This document shows positions 30,612-43,102 of a DNA stretch of 47,896 nucleotides, in pieces. Below the pieces are notes generated by a model. That model was given only the letters and a program-made list of their open reading frames with translations. It was not told where the DNA came from and did no database searches. Every line of letters begins with the position of its first letter. Within the stretch, counting starts at the first letter, position 1. Made by a program: the position numbers and the translations under genes. This DNA comes from Kineosporia sp. NBRC 101731 (lineage in GTDB: Bacteria; Actinomycetota; Actinomycetes; Actinomycetales; Kineosporiaceae): the NCBI RefSeq assembly GCF_030269305.1, contig NZ_BSTC01000026.1, positions 1 through 47,896 on the forward strand, in the 5' to 3' direction.

Positions 30612-31759
30612 GACGGCAGTTCCTGGAACGTCGTGATGGTGAGGGTCTGGTTCAGCAGCCCGGAGGTCTTCTCCCCGATCGGTGAGATCTCCCCGTAGGA
30701 GTAGAAGCCGGCGATCAGCGCGTCGGTCGGCAACCTCGACGCCACCGTCTCCAGCTCGTCCTCCGTGCGCTGGCCCAGCACCGCGCGACGCCCGACGCAA
30801 CTGATCACCAGGGTCATCACCGGGAGGCCGGGCATCAGCTCGGCCCCCTTGACCGCGTCCCCCGCCCCCTCGACCAGCTCGTCGATGTTCGCGCGCATCA
30901 GCCGGGCCACCGAGTTCTGCCGGATGTCACCGGTGAAGGCCATGCTCTGCTGCTGCTCGTCGAACGCCTGGACCGTGCGCACGACCGCGCTCTGGGCACC
31001 GTCGGGGGTGCGCACCGAGAGGGGGAACAACAACGTCGCCTCGGGGGTGTCGCCCATCTGCTCGCCGAGATAGTTGCGGTACAGGCCCAGAGCCGGCTGA
31101 CCGTCGAGCTCGTACAGCACGTTCCCCTCCGAGCGGGTGACCTTCCGCTCCGGCCCCAGGATGCTCCAGCCACCCCCGGCGCCGTGACCGATCCGCAGGT
31201 TCGGGCCGCTCAGCCCGACCACACACACCGCGCCCGTGCGGGGACGCCCGTCCACCAGCACCCAGGTCCGGTCGAACCGGTGGCCGTCCCCGGCCAGGCC
31301 ACCGGTGATCAGGGCCCGCCCCCGGCCCCCCTCGCTCAGGCCCCGGGCCAGCTCGGCGCCGTTGGCGCGCAGGCCGTCGGAGAGCACGATGATCCCCTTC
31401 AGCCCGGGATCACCGGCGGCCAGCTCCTCGGCCAGCTCCCGGCCGATCTGGTGCGAGTCGCGGGATGCGCTCATGTCCCGGGTGATCAGCTGCAGGCGGG
31501 TGCTCGCGAAGCTGGTGACGGCCACGGTGAGGGTGCCGTCCTCGACCCTCTCCCCCAGGATCTCGCCCGCGGTCGAGCAACCGATCACCACGGAGGTCGG
31601 ATAGGCCGCCAGCACCTCGGGCAGCGGGCTGCTGTCGGTGGCTTCCAGCACCGCCGCGGCACCGAAGACCATCACCAACGTCGCCGGGCCGTCCCAGGCC
31701 GGCAACGGATCCGCGTATCCCGTGCCCGCACGCCACTGACCCGTCCAGGCCCTCACCAT
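30608..31759 (-). CDS. FIST-domain sensor protein
   Basis: A 383-residue protein with FIST_N (PTSVVIGCSTAGEILGERV, GGLAGDGHRF) and FIST_C (ALGLYRNYLGE, ELMPGLPVMTLVISCVGRRAVLGQ, AGFYSYGEISPIG) regions. FIST proteins are thought to bind small molecules such as amino acids and to pass the signal to partners, often cyclic-di-GMP enzymes or kinases. The start is ATG 31759 after AAGGGGAC, a better site than the earlier TTG/GTG options. Translationally coupled to the GGDEF-EAL gene, it is divergent from the glycyl-tRNA synthetase. Confidence 0.88.
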   Translation of the reverse strand: MVRAWTGQWRAGTGYADPLPAWDGPATLVMVFGAAAVLEATDSSPLPEVLAAYPTSVVIGCSTAGEILGERVEDGTLTVAVTSFASTRLQLITRDMSASRDSHQIGRELAEELAAGDPGLKGIIVLSDGLRANGAELARGLSEGGRGRALITGGLAGDGHRFDRTWVLVDGRPRTGAVCVVGLSGPNLRIGHGAGGGWSILGPERKVTRSEGNVLYELDGQPALGLYRNYLGEQMGDTPEATLLFPLSVRTPDGAQSAVVRTVQAFDEQQQSMAFTGDIRQNSVARLMRANIDELVEGAGDAVKGAELMPGLPVMTLVISCVGRRAVLGQRTEDELETVASRLPTDALIAGFYSYGEISPIGEKTSGLLNQTLTITTFQELPS

Positions 31760-31828
31760 GTCCCCTTGCCCTCGGCAAACCTCCTTCAACCATCGGCCGG
31801 CCGGCGGGAAAGATGAGGACTGCCGGGG

Positions 31829-31939
31829 TCAGGCCACCTGCCAGATGTGGTCGTCACTGCTGGAGCAGGTGAACAGCGGGTCGCCCGGTACGTGCAGCAG
31901 GCGATGCAGACCGGGGGCGTCGATAGACTCCGCCTGCAC
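31829..31939 (-). pseudogene. Possible remnant tail of a repeat protein
   Basis: A 36-codon minus-strand frame with G/C-ending codons reads LHRLLHVPGD, then LFTCSSSDDHIWQVA and a stop. The ending resembles the last blade of a beta-propeller. A GTG at 31939 could start it, but no ribosome site is seen and no propeller body lies upstream, where the synthetase gene begins. It could be a decayed 3' end or chance. Confidence 0.25.
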
Positions 31940-31959
31940 CGCCGGCCACCCCCGTTTCG

Positions 31960-35007
<3,048 letters not shown>

Positions 35008-35012
35008 GGCAT

Positions 35013-35052
35013 CCGGTGGTTCCCGCTCACCCGGGTTGGCGGGAACCACCGG
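35013..35052. terminator. Bidirectional terminator between glyQS and the ABC permease
   Basis: CCGGTGGTTCCCGC (35013-35026) and GCGGGAACCACCGG (35039-35052) form a perfect 14-bp stem with a 12-base loop, between two convergent genes. There is no T-run on either side, as is common for actinobacterial terminators. Confidence 0.8.
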
Positions 35053-35056
35053 AAGG

Positions 35057-36466
35057 TCAGGGCGTGCGCAGGTTCTCGGGCCCCGAGCTGCTGCGGATCG
35101 TAGGGCGTACCGCCAGGGCCGCGACCAAGGCGCCGACGGTCGCGGACAGAGCTGCGGCCGCCATCGCGGCGGGTAGCGCGACCGCGAGTTTGGGCCCGAC
35201 CCCCTCGTCCTCCGAGCCGACGACCAAGACCCCGAAGACGAGCCAGCCCAGCACCGCCCCGAGCACGGTCGCCGGCACCGCGGCCAGCAGCATCTGCCGG
35301 CGCACGATCTTCGAGACGAAGGCCGGCGAGGCCGCGAGCGCCACCAGGATCGCGGTGGCGCGGGCGTTGTCGAGAACCTGCTCGGTGGCCCCCACCACCA
35401 GGGAGAACGTCGCCACCACGGCTGCAACGGCGACCGCCACCGCGGCACCGGCCATACCGACCAGGTAGAACTTCTGGTCGTGGGCGTCCGGCCCGGTGAC
35501 GTCCACCACCAGGGTCGCGATGATGCCGTACGAGATACCCACGGCCAGCATCACGCCGACGACCCGACCGGGCGTGCGCACATCGGCCATCAGGCGACGT
35601 CCGGCCATGGACGTAACCAGCCCGCGACGACGCGCGGCCAACCATCCGGTGAACAGGATCACCCACGGGCCGGAGCTGATCGCCAGGGCCACGGTGGCGG
35701 CCGCTGCACCACCGACGCCCAGTTGGTGCATGAACGAGGACCTCCACAGGAAGATCGCGATGAGGCCGGCTGAGACCACCGGTGCGACAGCATGGGCTGA
35801 GGTCAGAGGACGCTGCTGCCGGCGGGTCAGGCCCAGAGGTGACACCGCGGCCGGGCGGGCGGCCTGAGCGGCCACCAGGCCGCCGAGGGGAAACGCCGCC
35901 GCTACCATGACCAGCCAGCCGACCAGGATCGGCCATTCGGGCTGGGGAAGCATTTTCGACCCGATCGGCAGAGCCGGGCCGAGAACCAGCCAGAGCAGCA
36001 GGTAGAGCGGTCCCGCCGCGAGTGCTCCGATGACGGCCGCCCGCGTCCCCTCCAGGAAGGCCAGCCGGCGCAGGTCGCGGCGGGTGGCCCCGGCCAGACT
36101 CAGCGCGGCGAGCCGTCGTTCGCGGGCGGCCGTACCGGTGCGCAGCGCCTGGAGGGCCAGGAGCACGAAGGGCACGACCAGCAGGACCGCCCCGATGGCC
36201 GTGCCTCCGCGGAGCCCACTTTCGACCACGTAGGGAGCCAGACCTCCATCCGGGGGCCCGTTCACACCCAGGTCCGTGTAGCACCCGGAGTCGTCGCAGG
36301 TGTACGACGAGGCGGTACCGACCCGGAGGGTGAGGATCGCCAGCGCGCCGAGCAGGAGGGCACCGCTGCCGGCCACCCCGAATGCCATCCGCCGGGCCCG
36401 CTGCCGGTCGGCGGCGGAGCGGGGACGGGACAGCTGCCAGAAGATCGAACTCGCACCGGTACTCAT
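35057..36466 (-). CDS. FtsX-like ABC transporter permease
   Basis: A 469-residue membrane protein with about eight to ten hydrophobic segments. RTGTAARERRLAALSLAGATRRDLRRLA in the first FtsX domain is the usual cytoplasmic coupling stretch, and a second related domain closes the protein (AILVALAASPAFVSKIVRRQM). Such permeases work with an ATPase of the LolD/MacB class in export or mechanotransmission, often for peptides or antibiotics. An extracytoplasmic loop near residue 55-75 has two Cys (YTCDDSGCY). ATG 36466 overlaps the ATPase stop as ATGA. It is the last gene of a PadR-ATPase-permease operon. Confidence 0.88.
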   Translation of the reverse strand: MSTGASSIFWQLSRPRSAADRQRARRMAFGVAGSGALLLGALAILTLRVGTASSYTCDDSGCYTDLGVNGPPDGGLAPYVVESGLRGGTAIGAVLLVVPFVLLALQALRTGTAARERRLAALSLAGATRRDLRRLAFLEGTRAAVIGALAAGPLYLLLWLVLGPALPIGSKMLPQPEWPILVGWLVMVAAAFPLGGLVAAQAARPAAVSPLGLTRRQQRPLTSAHAVAPVVSAGLIAIFLWRSSFMHQLGVGGAAAATVALAISSGPWVILFTGWLAARRRGLVTSMAGRRLMADVRTPGRVVGVMLAVGISYGIIATLVVDVTGPDAHDQKFYLVGMAGAAVAVAVAAVVATFSLVVGATEQVLDNARATAILVALAASPAFVSKIVRRQMLLAAVPATVLGAVLGWLVFGVLVVGSEDEGVGPKLAVALPAAMAAAALSATVGALVAALAVRPTIRSSSGPENLRTP

Positions 36467-37167
36467 ACCAGCACCGCCTCGGAGGCGATCTCACCGTCGA
36501 AGAGCCGGATCTCACGATCGGCCCGGGCCGCGACGGAATTGTCGTGGGTGACGACGATCAGGGCGGCACCACTGCGCCGGGCCTCGCCGATCATCAGGTC
36601 GAGCAGTTCCCGGCCACCGATCGAGTCCAGGCTGCCGGTCGGCTCGTCGGCGAGCATCAGCTGCGGGCTGGTGATCAGCGAGCGCGCGACCGCCACCCGC
36701 TGCGCCTGGCCGCCGGACATCTCAGCCGGCTCGACCTCGGCCAGCTCCTGCGCGCCGCACCGCTCCAGCCAGCCGAGCGCGAGCCGGCGGGCTTCCTTGG
36801 GGCCGTGCCCGTCCAGCAGCAAGGGCAGAGCGACATTGTCGAGACCGGTGAGCTCGGGCACGAGCTGACCGAACTGCAGCACCAGGGAGAGTTTGCTGCG
36901 GCGCAGCCGGGCCCGCTCGTCGTCACCGGCCCCGGTCAGCGACTGGCCGAAGAGCCGCACCTCGCCACTCTGCGGCCGGATCAGCCCGGCCGCGACGTGC
37001 AGCACGGTCGACTTGCCGCAGCCGCTGGGCCCGGTGACGGCCAGGATCTCGCCCGGCTGCACGGTGAGACTGACGCCCCGGACGGCGACCGTGCGGTGGT
37101 AGGCGTGCTGGATGTTCTCCAGCACGAGAACCGGCTCGGCGGTGTCAGATACACCGATCTGACTCAT
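36463..37167 (-). CDS. ABC transporter ATPase (LolD/MacB type)
   Basis: A 234-residue ATPase with all motifs intact: Walker [10 protein letters not shown], the Q loop in [13 protein letters not shown], signature [15 protein letters not shown], Walker [13 protein letters not shown], and the switch His in VVTHD. It powers the FtsX-type permease encoded next. It is coupled to both neighbours by ATGA overlaps (37164-37167 and 36463-36466), so the three proteins are made together. Confidence 0.93.
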   Translation of the reverse strand: MSQIGVSDTAEPVLVLENIQHAYHRTVAVRGVSLTVQPGEILAVTGPSGCGKSTVLHVAAGLIRPQSGEVRLFGQSLTGAGDDERARLRRSKLSLVLQFGQLVPELTGLDNVALPLLLDGHGPKEARRLALGWLERCGAQELAEVEPAEMSGGQAQRVAVARSLITSPQLMLADEPTGSLDSIGGRELLDLMIGEARRSGAALIVVTHDNSVAARADREIRLFDGEIASEAVLV

Positions 37168-37844
37168 GATCGTGCTCCTTCGGCGGACGGGGTCGGTTCG
37201 GTGTTCTCAGGGTCTTCACCCTCGGCGGGCTCGTCAGATTCGGCGGGCTCGTCGGATTCGTCCGTCGCGGGGTACTCCAGAACCGCGCCGGGCAGTATGC
37301 CCACCGCCGGTGCGGGCAGTCGCCGGATGCGCTCGCCGGTCAGCTCGAGCCAGCGCAGATCGGCGTCCAGATGCAGACGCTGGAGATCACGGACACCGGT
37401 GCGGCCCAGGGCGGTCACGGAACGGTCGGTCTCACCCGAAGAGAGTTCCAGTGCCCGCATCGCCCGCAGGTGCGTCGCCCGCTGCCGGGACAACAGAGCG
37501 CCCGGGTCGGCGTGCAGACGGTAGGCCGCGAGGGTCTTGCGGATCAGCTCGTCGGCCGGTACACCGCCGGGCACCCCCGGATCGATCGGCTCGGCCAGCC
37601 AGTCCCGGGCCCGGGCCCCACCGGCGTCGGTGAGTTCGTAGACGGTCCGTTCGGGGCCGTCCCCCGCCTCGGTCTGGGCGATCTGGATCAGGTCGTCACG
37701 TTGCAGGCGGGCCAGCGTGGAGTAGACCTGCCCGAACGCGAGCGGCCGCAGACCGGCGAACCACTCGTCGTGCGTGCGTTTCAGGTCGTACCCGTGCCGG
37801 GGGCCCGGGAGAAGGAGCGCCAGGAGCGCATCGCCGATGGCCAT
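37164..37844 (-). CDS. PadR-family transcriptional regulator
   Basis: A 226-residue regulator. The N-terminal winged helix has the PadR pattern ALLALLLPGPRHGYDLKR, FGQVYSTLARLQRDDLI and YELTDAGGARARDW. A helical C-terminal domain (about 95-195) serves dimerisation, and the last 35 residues form an acidic Pro/Glu/Ser tail, unusually long for the family. I choose ATG 37844: TATAGT on the minus strand (37852-37857) lies seven bases before it, which would give a leaderless transcript; ATG 37850 is the alternative. It likely represses its own operon and the ABC exporter, releasing on binding a toxic compound. Confidence 0.88.
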   Translation of the reverse strand: MAIGDALLALLLPGPRHGYDLKRTHDEWFAGLRPLAFGQVYSTLARLQRDDLIQIAQTEAGDGPERTVYELTDAGGARARDWLAEPIDPGVPGGVPADELIRKTLAAYRLHADPGALLSRQRATHLRAMRALELSSGETDRSVTALGRTGVRDLQRLHLDADLRWLELTGERIRRLPAPAVGILPGAVLEYPATDESDEPAESDEPAEGEDPENTEPTPSAEGARS

Positions 37845-37852
37845 GATCATGA

Positions 37853-37884
37853 CTATACACTCGGTTCATACACCGGGTGTATAG
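37853..37884. promoter_or_regulatory. PadR operator overlapping the promoter
   Basis: CTATACACTCGG (37853-37864) and CCGGGTGTATAG (37873-37884) form 12-bp arms with one mismatch and an 8-base spacer; the outer eight bases pair perfectly. The site covers the probable -10 element TATAGT and adjoins the regulator start, the expected layout for autorepression by PadR. Confidence 0.75.
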
Positions 37885-37921
37885 ATCACTGCATCCCTTC
37901 GCTGACGGGCCTGACCGAGTC

Positions 37922-38839
37922 CTACACGAACACCGCCGAGATCAGCATCAGCACCGGAACGCACACCACCGTGGTCAGCAGCGCCACATCCCGCGCGATG
38001 GGCTCACCCCGGCCGTACCAGATGGCATACGTCTGCACGTTCTGCGCGGTCGGCAGGGCGGCCATTGCCACCACGGCGAACAACGCCGCCCCGTCCAGGC
38101 CCAGCAGGGGCCCGGCCACGACGAAGGCGACCGACGGCATCACCATCGTCTTGACCACGGTCGCGGTGAGCACGGGCGGCAGATCGGCACCGGCCAGGGG
38201 ACGCCTCCCCCACAGCGATATGCCGAACGCCATCAGCATGAGCGGCACCGCCGCCCCGCCGAGAATCTCCAGCGGCCCGCTGACCACGTCCGGCAGCGTG
38301 ATGCCGGCGAGAGCCACCAGCACACCGGCGAGCGTGGCCACGACAAAGGGATTTCGCACCGGGACGGTGAGGGTTCCGAGAACATCGAGGCGCCCCCGCG
38401 TCCCCAGTTCCAGGGCCGCCGTGACCGCGGGAGCCAGCACCACCAGCTGCAACATGATCAGTGGCGTGGCCGCGGCCACGTTGCCCACCACGTACGTGGC
38501 GACCGGCAGCCCGATGTTCGCGGCGTTGGCGTAGGAGGACGCGGTGACACCGATCGTGGTCTCCGCCAGCGGGCGGCGGAAGAACAGCCGGGAGAGCAGT
38601 ACGAAGATCGCACCGCTGATGATCGCCGAGATCAGGGCCACCAGCGCGGCGGACGAGGCCAGCACCGAGGGATCGCCGTGGGCCATCGTCATGAACAGCA
38701 GCGCCGGATTGGCCACGGCGTAGGCGGTCTTGCTCAGGTACCGCGCGCCCTCGGCCGGGACCACCCCGGTCGCGGCCAGGACCACCCCCGCCAGGATCAC
38801 GATCAGGATGATGGCGAAACCGGTGACCACGCCTGCCAA
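37922..38839 (-). CDS. AEC-family transporter
   Basis: A 305-residue membrane protein with about ten hydrophobic segments, of the auxin-efflux-carrier family. The markers are KTAYAVANPALLF, the ASSYANAANIGLPVA motif in the first half, and MAALPTAQNVQTYAIWYG in the second. Bacterial members move small carboxylates or other organic acids; the substrate is not readable. The start is uncertain: TTG 38839 opens the frame and GTG 38830 is close behind, and neither has a strong ribosome site. It ends 38 bp before the PadR operator. No operon partner is apparent. Confidence 0.85.
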   Translation of the reverse strand: MAGVVTGFAIILIVILAGVVLAATGVVPAEGARYLSKTAYAVANPALLFMTMAHGDPSVLASSAALVALISAIISGAIFVLLSRLFFRRPLAETTIGVTASSYANAANIGLPVATYVVGNVAAATPLIMLQLVVLAPAVTAALELGTRGRLDVLGTLTVPVRNPFVVATLAGVLVALAGITLPDVVSGPLEILGGAAVPLMLMAFGISLWGRRPLAGADLPPVLTATVVKTMVMPSVAFVVAGPLLGLDGAALFAVVAMAALPTAQNVQTYAIWYGRGEPIARDVALLTTVVCVPVLMLISAVFV

Positions 38840-39025
38840 GATTCAGAAGCCCTTCGGGTGCTGGGGCGCCTCCCCTGAAAGACTCCGGGCCTGTGATGTC
38901 CGACGAGGGCAGGCTCCAGTGACGTGTTCATGCTGGCACACACGGGTTCCCGGGTTCCCGACGGGTAGGTGATGATGGTCGATGCTGCGGACGACGTCCT
39001 CGCCGCCACCGCGGTACCCCTCGAC

Positions 39026-39783
<758 letters not shown>

Positions 39784-39787
<4 letters not shown>

Positions 39788-40770
39788 TGCCGGCCGAACC
39801 GTTCCTCGATGCGCTCCAGACCGGTGATCGCCAGAGGGCTGGGCGGTTCGGTGAAGTTGAACAGCTGCGGCATCAGGTCGCCGTTCTTCACCGCAGTCAG
39901 CTTCTCGGATCCCGGCAGGTCGGTGACGGCTCGGGTCACGTCGTCTGGATCACCGTCGGAGTAGAGCAGAACCAGGACGTCGGGGTTCAGACCGATGAGC
40001 TTCTCCAGCGTCACCTCGAACACACGCTCGTCCACGTCACCGAAGACATTGGTGAAACCGGCCGCCTCCAGCTGCGGCTGGGCCATGCTGCGAGATCCGT
40101 AGGCATAGGTGACCCCACCGCCCACGGTGGGGTAGAGCACTGCGGCGGTGCGGTTCTCGCCCTTCTCCACCGCGGCCAGGCGCTTTTTCAGGTCGGCGAC
40201 GGCCGCCGTGGCCTCGGCCTGGCGGTTGAAGACCTTGCCGTAGAAGTGCATCTGGTCGTAGACATCGTCGAAACCGGGATCTTCCAGGCCGTCACCGCAC
40301 AGGCCGGGCTCTTCCAGCAGGGGGATGCCGACGGAGGTGAGCGTGTCACGGGTGAGGTTCTGCGCCTCGCCGAGCACCAGGTCGGGTTCCTGACTGATCA
40401 CGACCTCCTGGGAGATCTGCAGATGGCCGCTGGTATCGGTCTTGTCGGTCAGGAGCGGAATCTCGTCCAGGGCCTTCTGCGTGGCCTCGTCGTAGTAGTC
40501 AGCGGGGTAGGCACCGGCCCGGGCCGTCACGTCACTGAGCACCCCGAGCGCGGAAAGATAGGGAACCGAAGCACTCTTCAGTAGCAGCACACGTTCCGGA
40601 GCGGCGGTGAAGGTCACCTCGTCACCACAGTTCCCGACGGTCAGGGGGTAGTTTCCGCTCGCGTCGGCGGCTCGGGTGGACGAGGTGGTGGACGAGGCGC
40701 CACAGCCGACGAGAAGTATCAGAGTGGTTGCGGTGAGGGCAAATTGATGGACGCGGGTGCGCGCGGACAT
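39784..40770 (-). CDS. ABC importer substrate-binding lipoprotein (TroA/FecB-like)
   Basis: A 328-residue lipoprotein. The signal peptide ends in the lipobox LLVGC (Cys near residue 23), followed by a Ser/Thr linker. The mature part has the TroA-like pattern: TAAPERVLLLKSASVPYLSALG in the first lobe, a long bridging helix, and FEVTLEKLIGLNPDVLVLLYSDG in the second lobe. Ligands of the class include ferric siderophores, haem, cobalamin and, in some actinobacteria, F420-type molecules; the sequence does not settle which. The gene lies between permease and ATPase in one operon. Confidence 0.87.
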
Positions 40771-40824
40771 GGGTGGATTCCCCGTTCGTAGGTGGTTGCG
40801 TACAACGCGTTCGTGGGCGGGGCG

Positions 40825-41901
40825 TTACGCACTGGTGGCATGCAGGCGGCGGATGAGCACGAGCAGGAAGGGAGCCCCGACGAGGGAGGTGATGATGCCG
40901 ATCGGGAGCTCCTGGGGCTGGAGCAGGGTACGGGCGATGGCGTCGGCGACGATCAGGAAGATCGCGCCGAGCAGGGCGGCGACCGGCACGGCCCGTGAGT
41001 GCGTGGCGCCCACCAGACGGCGGGCGAGGTGTGGCACGACCAGACCGACGAACCCGATGCTGCCCGAGGCCGCGACCAGCACGCCGATACACAGGGAGAC
41101 CAGCACCAGCAGTCGGGTGCGGAACCGGTCGGGTGAGATGCCCAGCGTGTGGGCGGTCTCATCGCCGATGGCCAGTGCGTCCAGACGGCGGCCCCACAGC
41201 GTCACCAGACCCACCGTGATCACGACCACCGCCACCACGACACTGATCGAGGTGCCCCACCGGGCCAGCCCCAGCGAGCCGAGCAACCAGAACATCACCG
41301 AGCGGGAGCCCTCGGCCGAGTCGGAGGCGAAGATCAGGAAGCTGGTCAGCGCATAGAGGGCGTAACCGACGGCGACCCCGGCCAGGAGCAGACGCACCGA
41401 CGTGACCCGGCCGCCGGAGCGAGCGATCAGGAAGACGAGAAAACTGGCGGCCAGGGCCCCCAGGAAAGCGCTGAAGGGCAGGGCATTCTCGCCGAACCCC
41501 GCGCCGACGCCGAAGAGGATCGCAGCCGCCGCGCCACTGGAGGCGCCGGAGTTGATGCCGAGCAGGTACGGATCGGCCAGCAGGTTGCGCACCATGGCCT
41601 GCAACGCGGCCCCGCACACGGCCAGCCCCGCCCCCACGCAGGCGCCGAGAATCACCCGCGGCAGGCGCACCTGCCACACGATCGCGTCGTGCGGCCGGCT
41701 CCAGGTCATCTCGCCGGGCACCCCGACGAGGTGATGGCCGATGATCCGGACCACCGCGCCCGGCCCGATCGCCACCGCGCCGACACCGACCCCGAGCAGC
41801 ACACTCAGCACCAGCAGCGCACCCAGCCCGATGATCCAGCTCCAGGCCCGGCGGCGCTGACCGCCCAGGCCGAGGTCGGAGACCACCGGCTGCCCCACCA
41901 T
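40825..41901 (-). CDS. FecCD-type ABC importer permease
   Basis: A 358-residue membrane protein with about nine to ten transmembrane segments. Family markers are RLPRVILGACVGAGLAVCGAALQAMVRNLLADPYLLG, then IGDETAHTLG and SIGFVGLVVPHLARRLVG near the ATPase-coupling loop. It forms the channel for siderophore- or cobalamin-class ligands. The start is ATG 41901 after GAGGGTGATGC. As the first gene of the operon it lies downstream of a dyad at 41922-41942 that may be its operator. The substrate-binding gene follows after 54 bp. Confidence 0.9.
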   Translation of the reverse strand: MVGQPVVSDLGLGGQRRRAWSWIIGLGALLVLSVLLGVGVGAVAIGPGAVVRIIGHHLVGVPGEMTWSRPHDAIVWQVRLPRVILGACVGAGLAVCGAALQAMVRNLLADPYLLGINSGASSGAAAAILFGVGAGFGENALPFSAFLGALAASFLVFLIARSGGRVTSVRLLLAGVAVGYALYALTSFLIFASDSAEGSRSVMFWLLGSLGLARWGTSISVVVAVVVITVGLVTLWGRRLDALAIGDETAHTLGISPDRFRTRLLVLVSLCIGVLVAASGSIGFVGLVVPHLARRLVGATHSRAVPVAALLGAIFLIVADAIARTLLQPQELPIGIITSLVGAPFLLVLIRRLHATSA

Positions 41902-41921
41902 GCATCACCCTCTCGTCCGAC

Positions 41922-41942
41922 TATTGCGAAGAGTATGCAATA
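41922..41942. promoter_or_regulatory. Dyad before the importer operon
   Basis: TATTGC (41922-41927) and GCAATA (41937-41942) are inverted with a 9-base spacer, 20 bp before the permease ATG. It does not match the known IdeR/DtxR iron box, so a different regulator is implied if it is real. Confidence 0.4.
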
Positions 41943-42234
41943 AGACAGGGGGCGGTGACATCGGGGTCCATTCGCCGGCTGCGTCTTCAGGCCAGAACCC
42001 GCCAGATCGGTCCGGGTTCCGTCCGGCACATCGCATGATCTCCCCGCAGCAGAAAATCTCGTGTCGCCGGACTAGACATCGATTCTCGGGCGAGGTAAAT
42101 TTTCTGTCGTCGAAGAGAACAACCCGACAGCGCGGCAGATATGAACTGCTCGCGAACGCAGTGAATGACGCAGCAAGAGAAGCAGTAAGAGAACGGGTCG
42201 GGGCCCCAGGCACGGAGGGGCCGCCCGGCCACAG

Positions 42235-42274
42235 AGTTCCAGCACGTCGTTGTCAGTTCCAGCACGTCGTTGTC
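42235..42274. repeat. 20-bp tandem duplication
   Basis: AGTTCCAGCACGTCGTTGTC occurs twice head to tail (42235-42254, 42255-42274) with no mismatch, in the intergenic region before the MerR gene. Confidence 0.85.
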
Positions 42275-42483
42275 TCAGCACGAGGGGAAAGGAACTCATC
42301 CCGTCCGATCGCCCATCCTTGCAGGGAGTTCTCCTGCCGGGGTTGGTTACCGCAGTCCCATCAGATTGAGGGGTGGTCTCCGGTCAGAATGACGCGATCC
42401 TTGCAGGGCCTCCGTTCGTGGCGGTCGCTGCAGGTGTGACCTACCGGTCTCAGGGCCGGTGGATGATGTCCGATCTTCCATCA

Positions 42484-42512
42484 GGGGCCCCGGTGCTACG
42501 CACCGGGGCCCC
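42484..42512. terminator. Strong GC hairpin
   Basis: GGGGCCCCGGTGC-TAC-GCACCGGGGCCCC gives a perfect 13-bp stem with a 3-base loop, 75 bp before the MerR-type start. No T-run follows. It could end a transcript entering from the left or act as an attenuator in the leader of the MerR gene. Confidence 0.6.
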
Positions 42513-42587
42513 CTCGACGTATGTCTACGCGTGCAGGTCCAGCCCGACTTTCTCGACGAAGTATCAGCAGCGATCGACCGGAGTGCG

Positions 42588-42911
42588 ATGAGCAGTAGAG
42601 GTAACCTTGATGACGATCACTACCCCGCGTACACGATGGGCAGAGCCGCCGAAATGATCGGCGCCACCCCCGGATTCCTGCGCAGCTTGGACGAGGCCAA
42701 ACTCTTCGTCCCCCAGCGTTCCGCGGGCGGCCACCGCCGCTACACCCGTTACCAGCTGCGTCTCGCCGCGCGGGTGCGAGCCCTGCTGGACGAGGGCACC
42801 GCCCTGGAGGCGGCCTGCCGTATCGTCATCCTCGAAGACCAACTCGCAGAGGCCCAGCGCATCAACGCCGAATACCACTCCAAGCCCGACCGGAACGGTT
42901 CTCAGCGGTAA
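42588..42911 (+). CDS. Small MerR-family regulator
   Basis: A 107-residue protein consisting of a MerR-type helix-turn-helix with wing: YTMGRAAEMIGATPGFLRSLDEAKLF then RSAGGHRRYTRYQLRLAARVRALLDEG, followed by a helix that would pair subunits. It has no effector-binding domain and no metal-binding Cys. Actinobacterial proteins of this compact type often respond to stress, but no function can be assigned. The start is ATG 42588 after GGAG. It overlaps the 3' end of the minus-strand remnant at 42902 by 10 bp. Confidence 0.87.
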   Translation: MSSRGNLDDDHYPAYTMGRAAEMIGATPGFLRSLDEAKLFVPQRSAGGHRRYTRYQLRLAARVRALLDEGTALEAACRIVILEDQLAEAQRINAEYHSKPDRNGSQR

Positions 42912-43102
42912 CGAACGCCGCGGATGAGCATCAGATCGGGGACATCCGCATGATCAGCGACGAGATCGACGTAACCGTCCGGGCGCAGGAGAAACACGGC
43001 GTCGGCCCCGGACGGGACGTCGTCATCGGCCTCCCCCACCTCGGCAGTGACCGGCGAGCTTCGTCGAACGTCGAGGATACGAAGCTGGCCTTCCTGGTCC
43101 CG
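42902..43102 (-). pseudogene. Monooxygenase-like C-terminal tail in frame after the DinB stop
   Basis: Beyond the TGA of the DinB-like gene (43103-43105) the same frame stays open for 66 codons: RDQEGQLRILDVRR, then GADAVFLLRPDGYVDLVAD, ending GVRYR and a stop at 42902. The VFLLRPDGYV block resembles the last strand-loop of the thioredoxin-like C-terminal domain of flavin-dependent aromatic monooxygenases. It lacks any start codon context or the FAD domain. It is either a fossil 3' end or an extension separated from dinB by a stop mutation. Codon use is typical of the host. Confidence 0.4.

Larger units (their letters stand above)
41943..42587. other. Long, partly AT-richer intergenic region
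   Basis: About 645 bases without a credible gene. The section 42040-42180 is visibly less GC-rich than the window and contains CAGAAAAT (42050-42057) facing ATTTTCTG (42099-42106). A 20-bp tandem repeat lies at 42235-42274, a 12-bp direct repeat ATCCTTGCAGGG at 42315-42326 and 42397-42408, and a very strong hairpin at 42484-42512. It may be a remnant of a mobile segment or an untranslated RNA; no known RNA family was recognised. Confidence 0.5.

Noticed and set aside
41881-41960. IdeR/DtxR iron box before the importer operon
   Set aside because: No sequence near the TTAGGTTAGGCTAACCTAA-type pattern is present; only an unrelated TATTGC/GCAATA dyad is seen.
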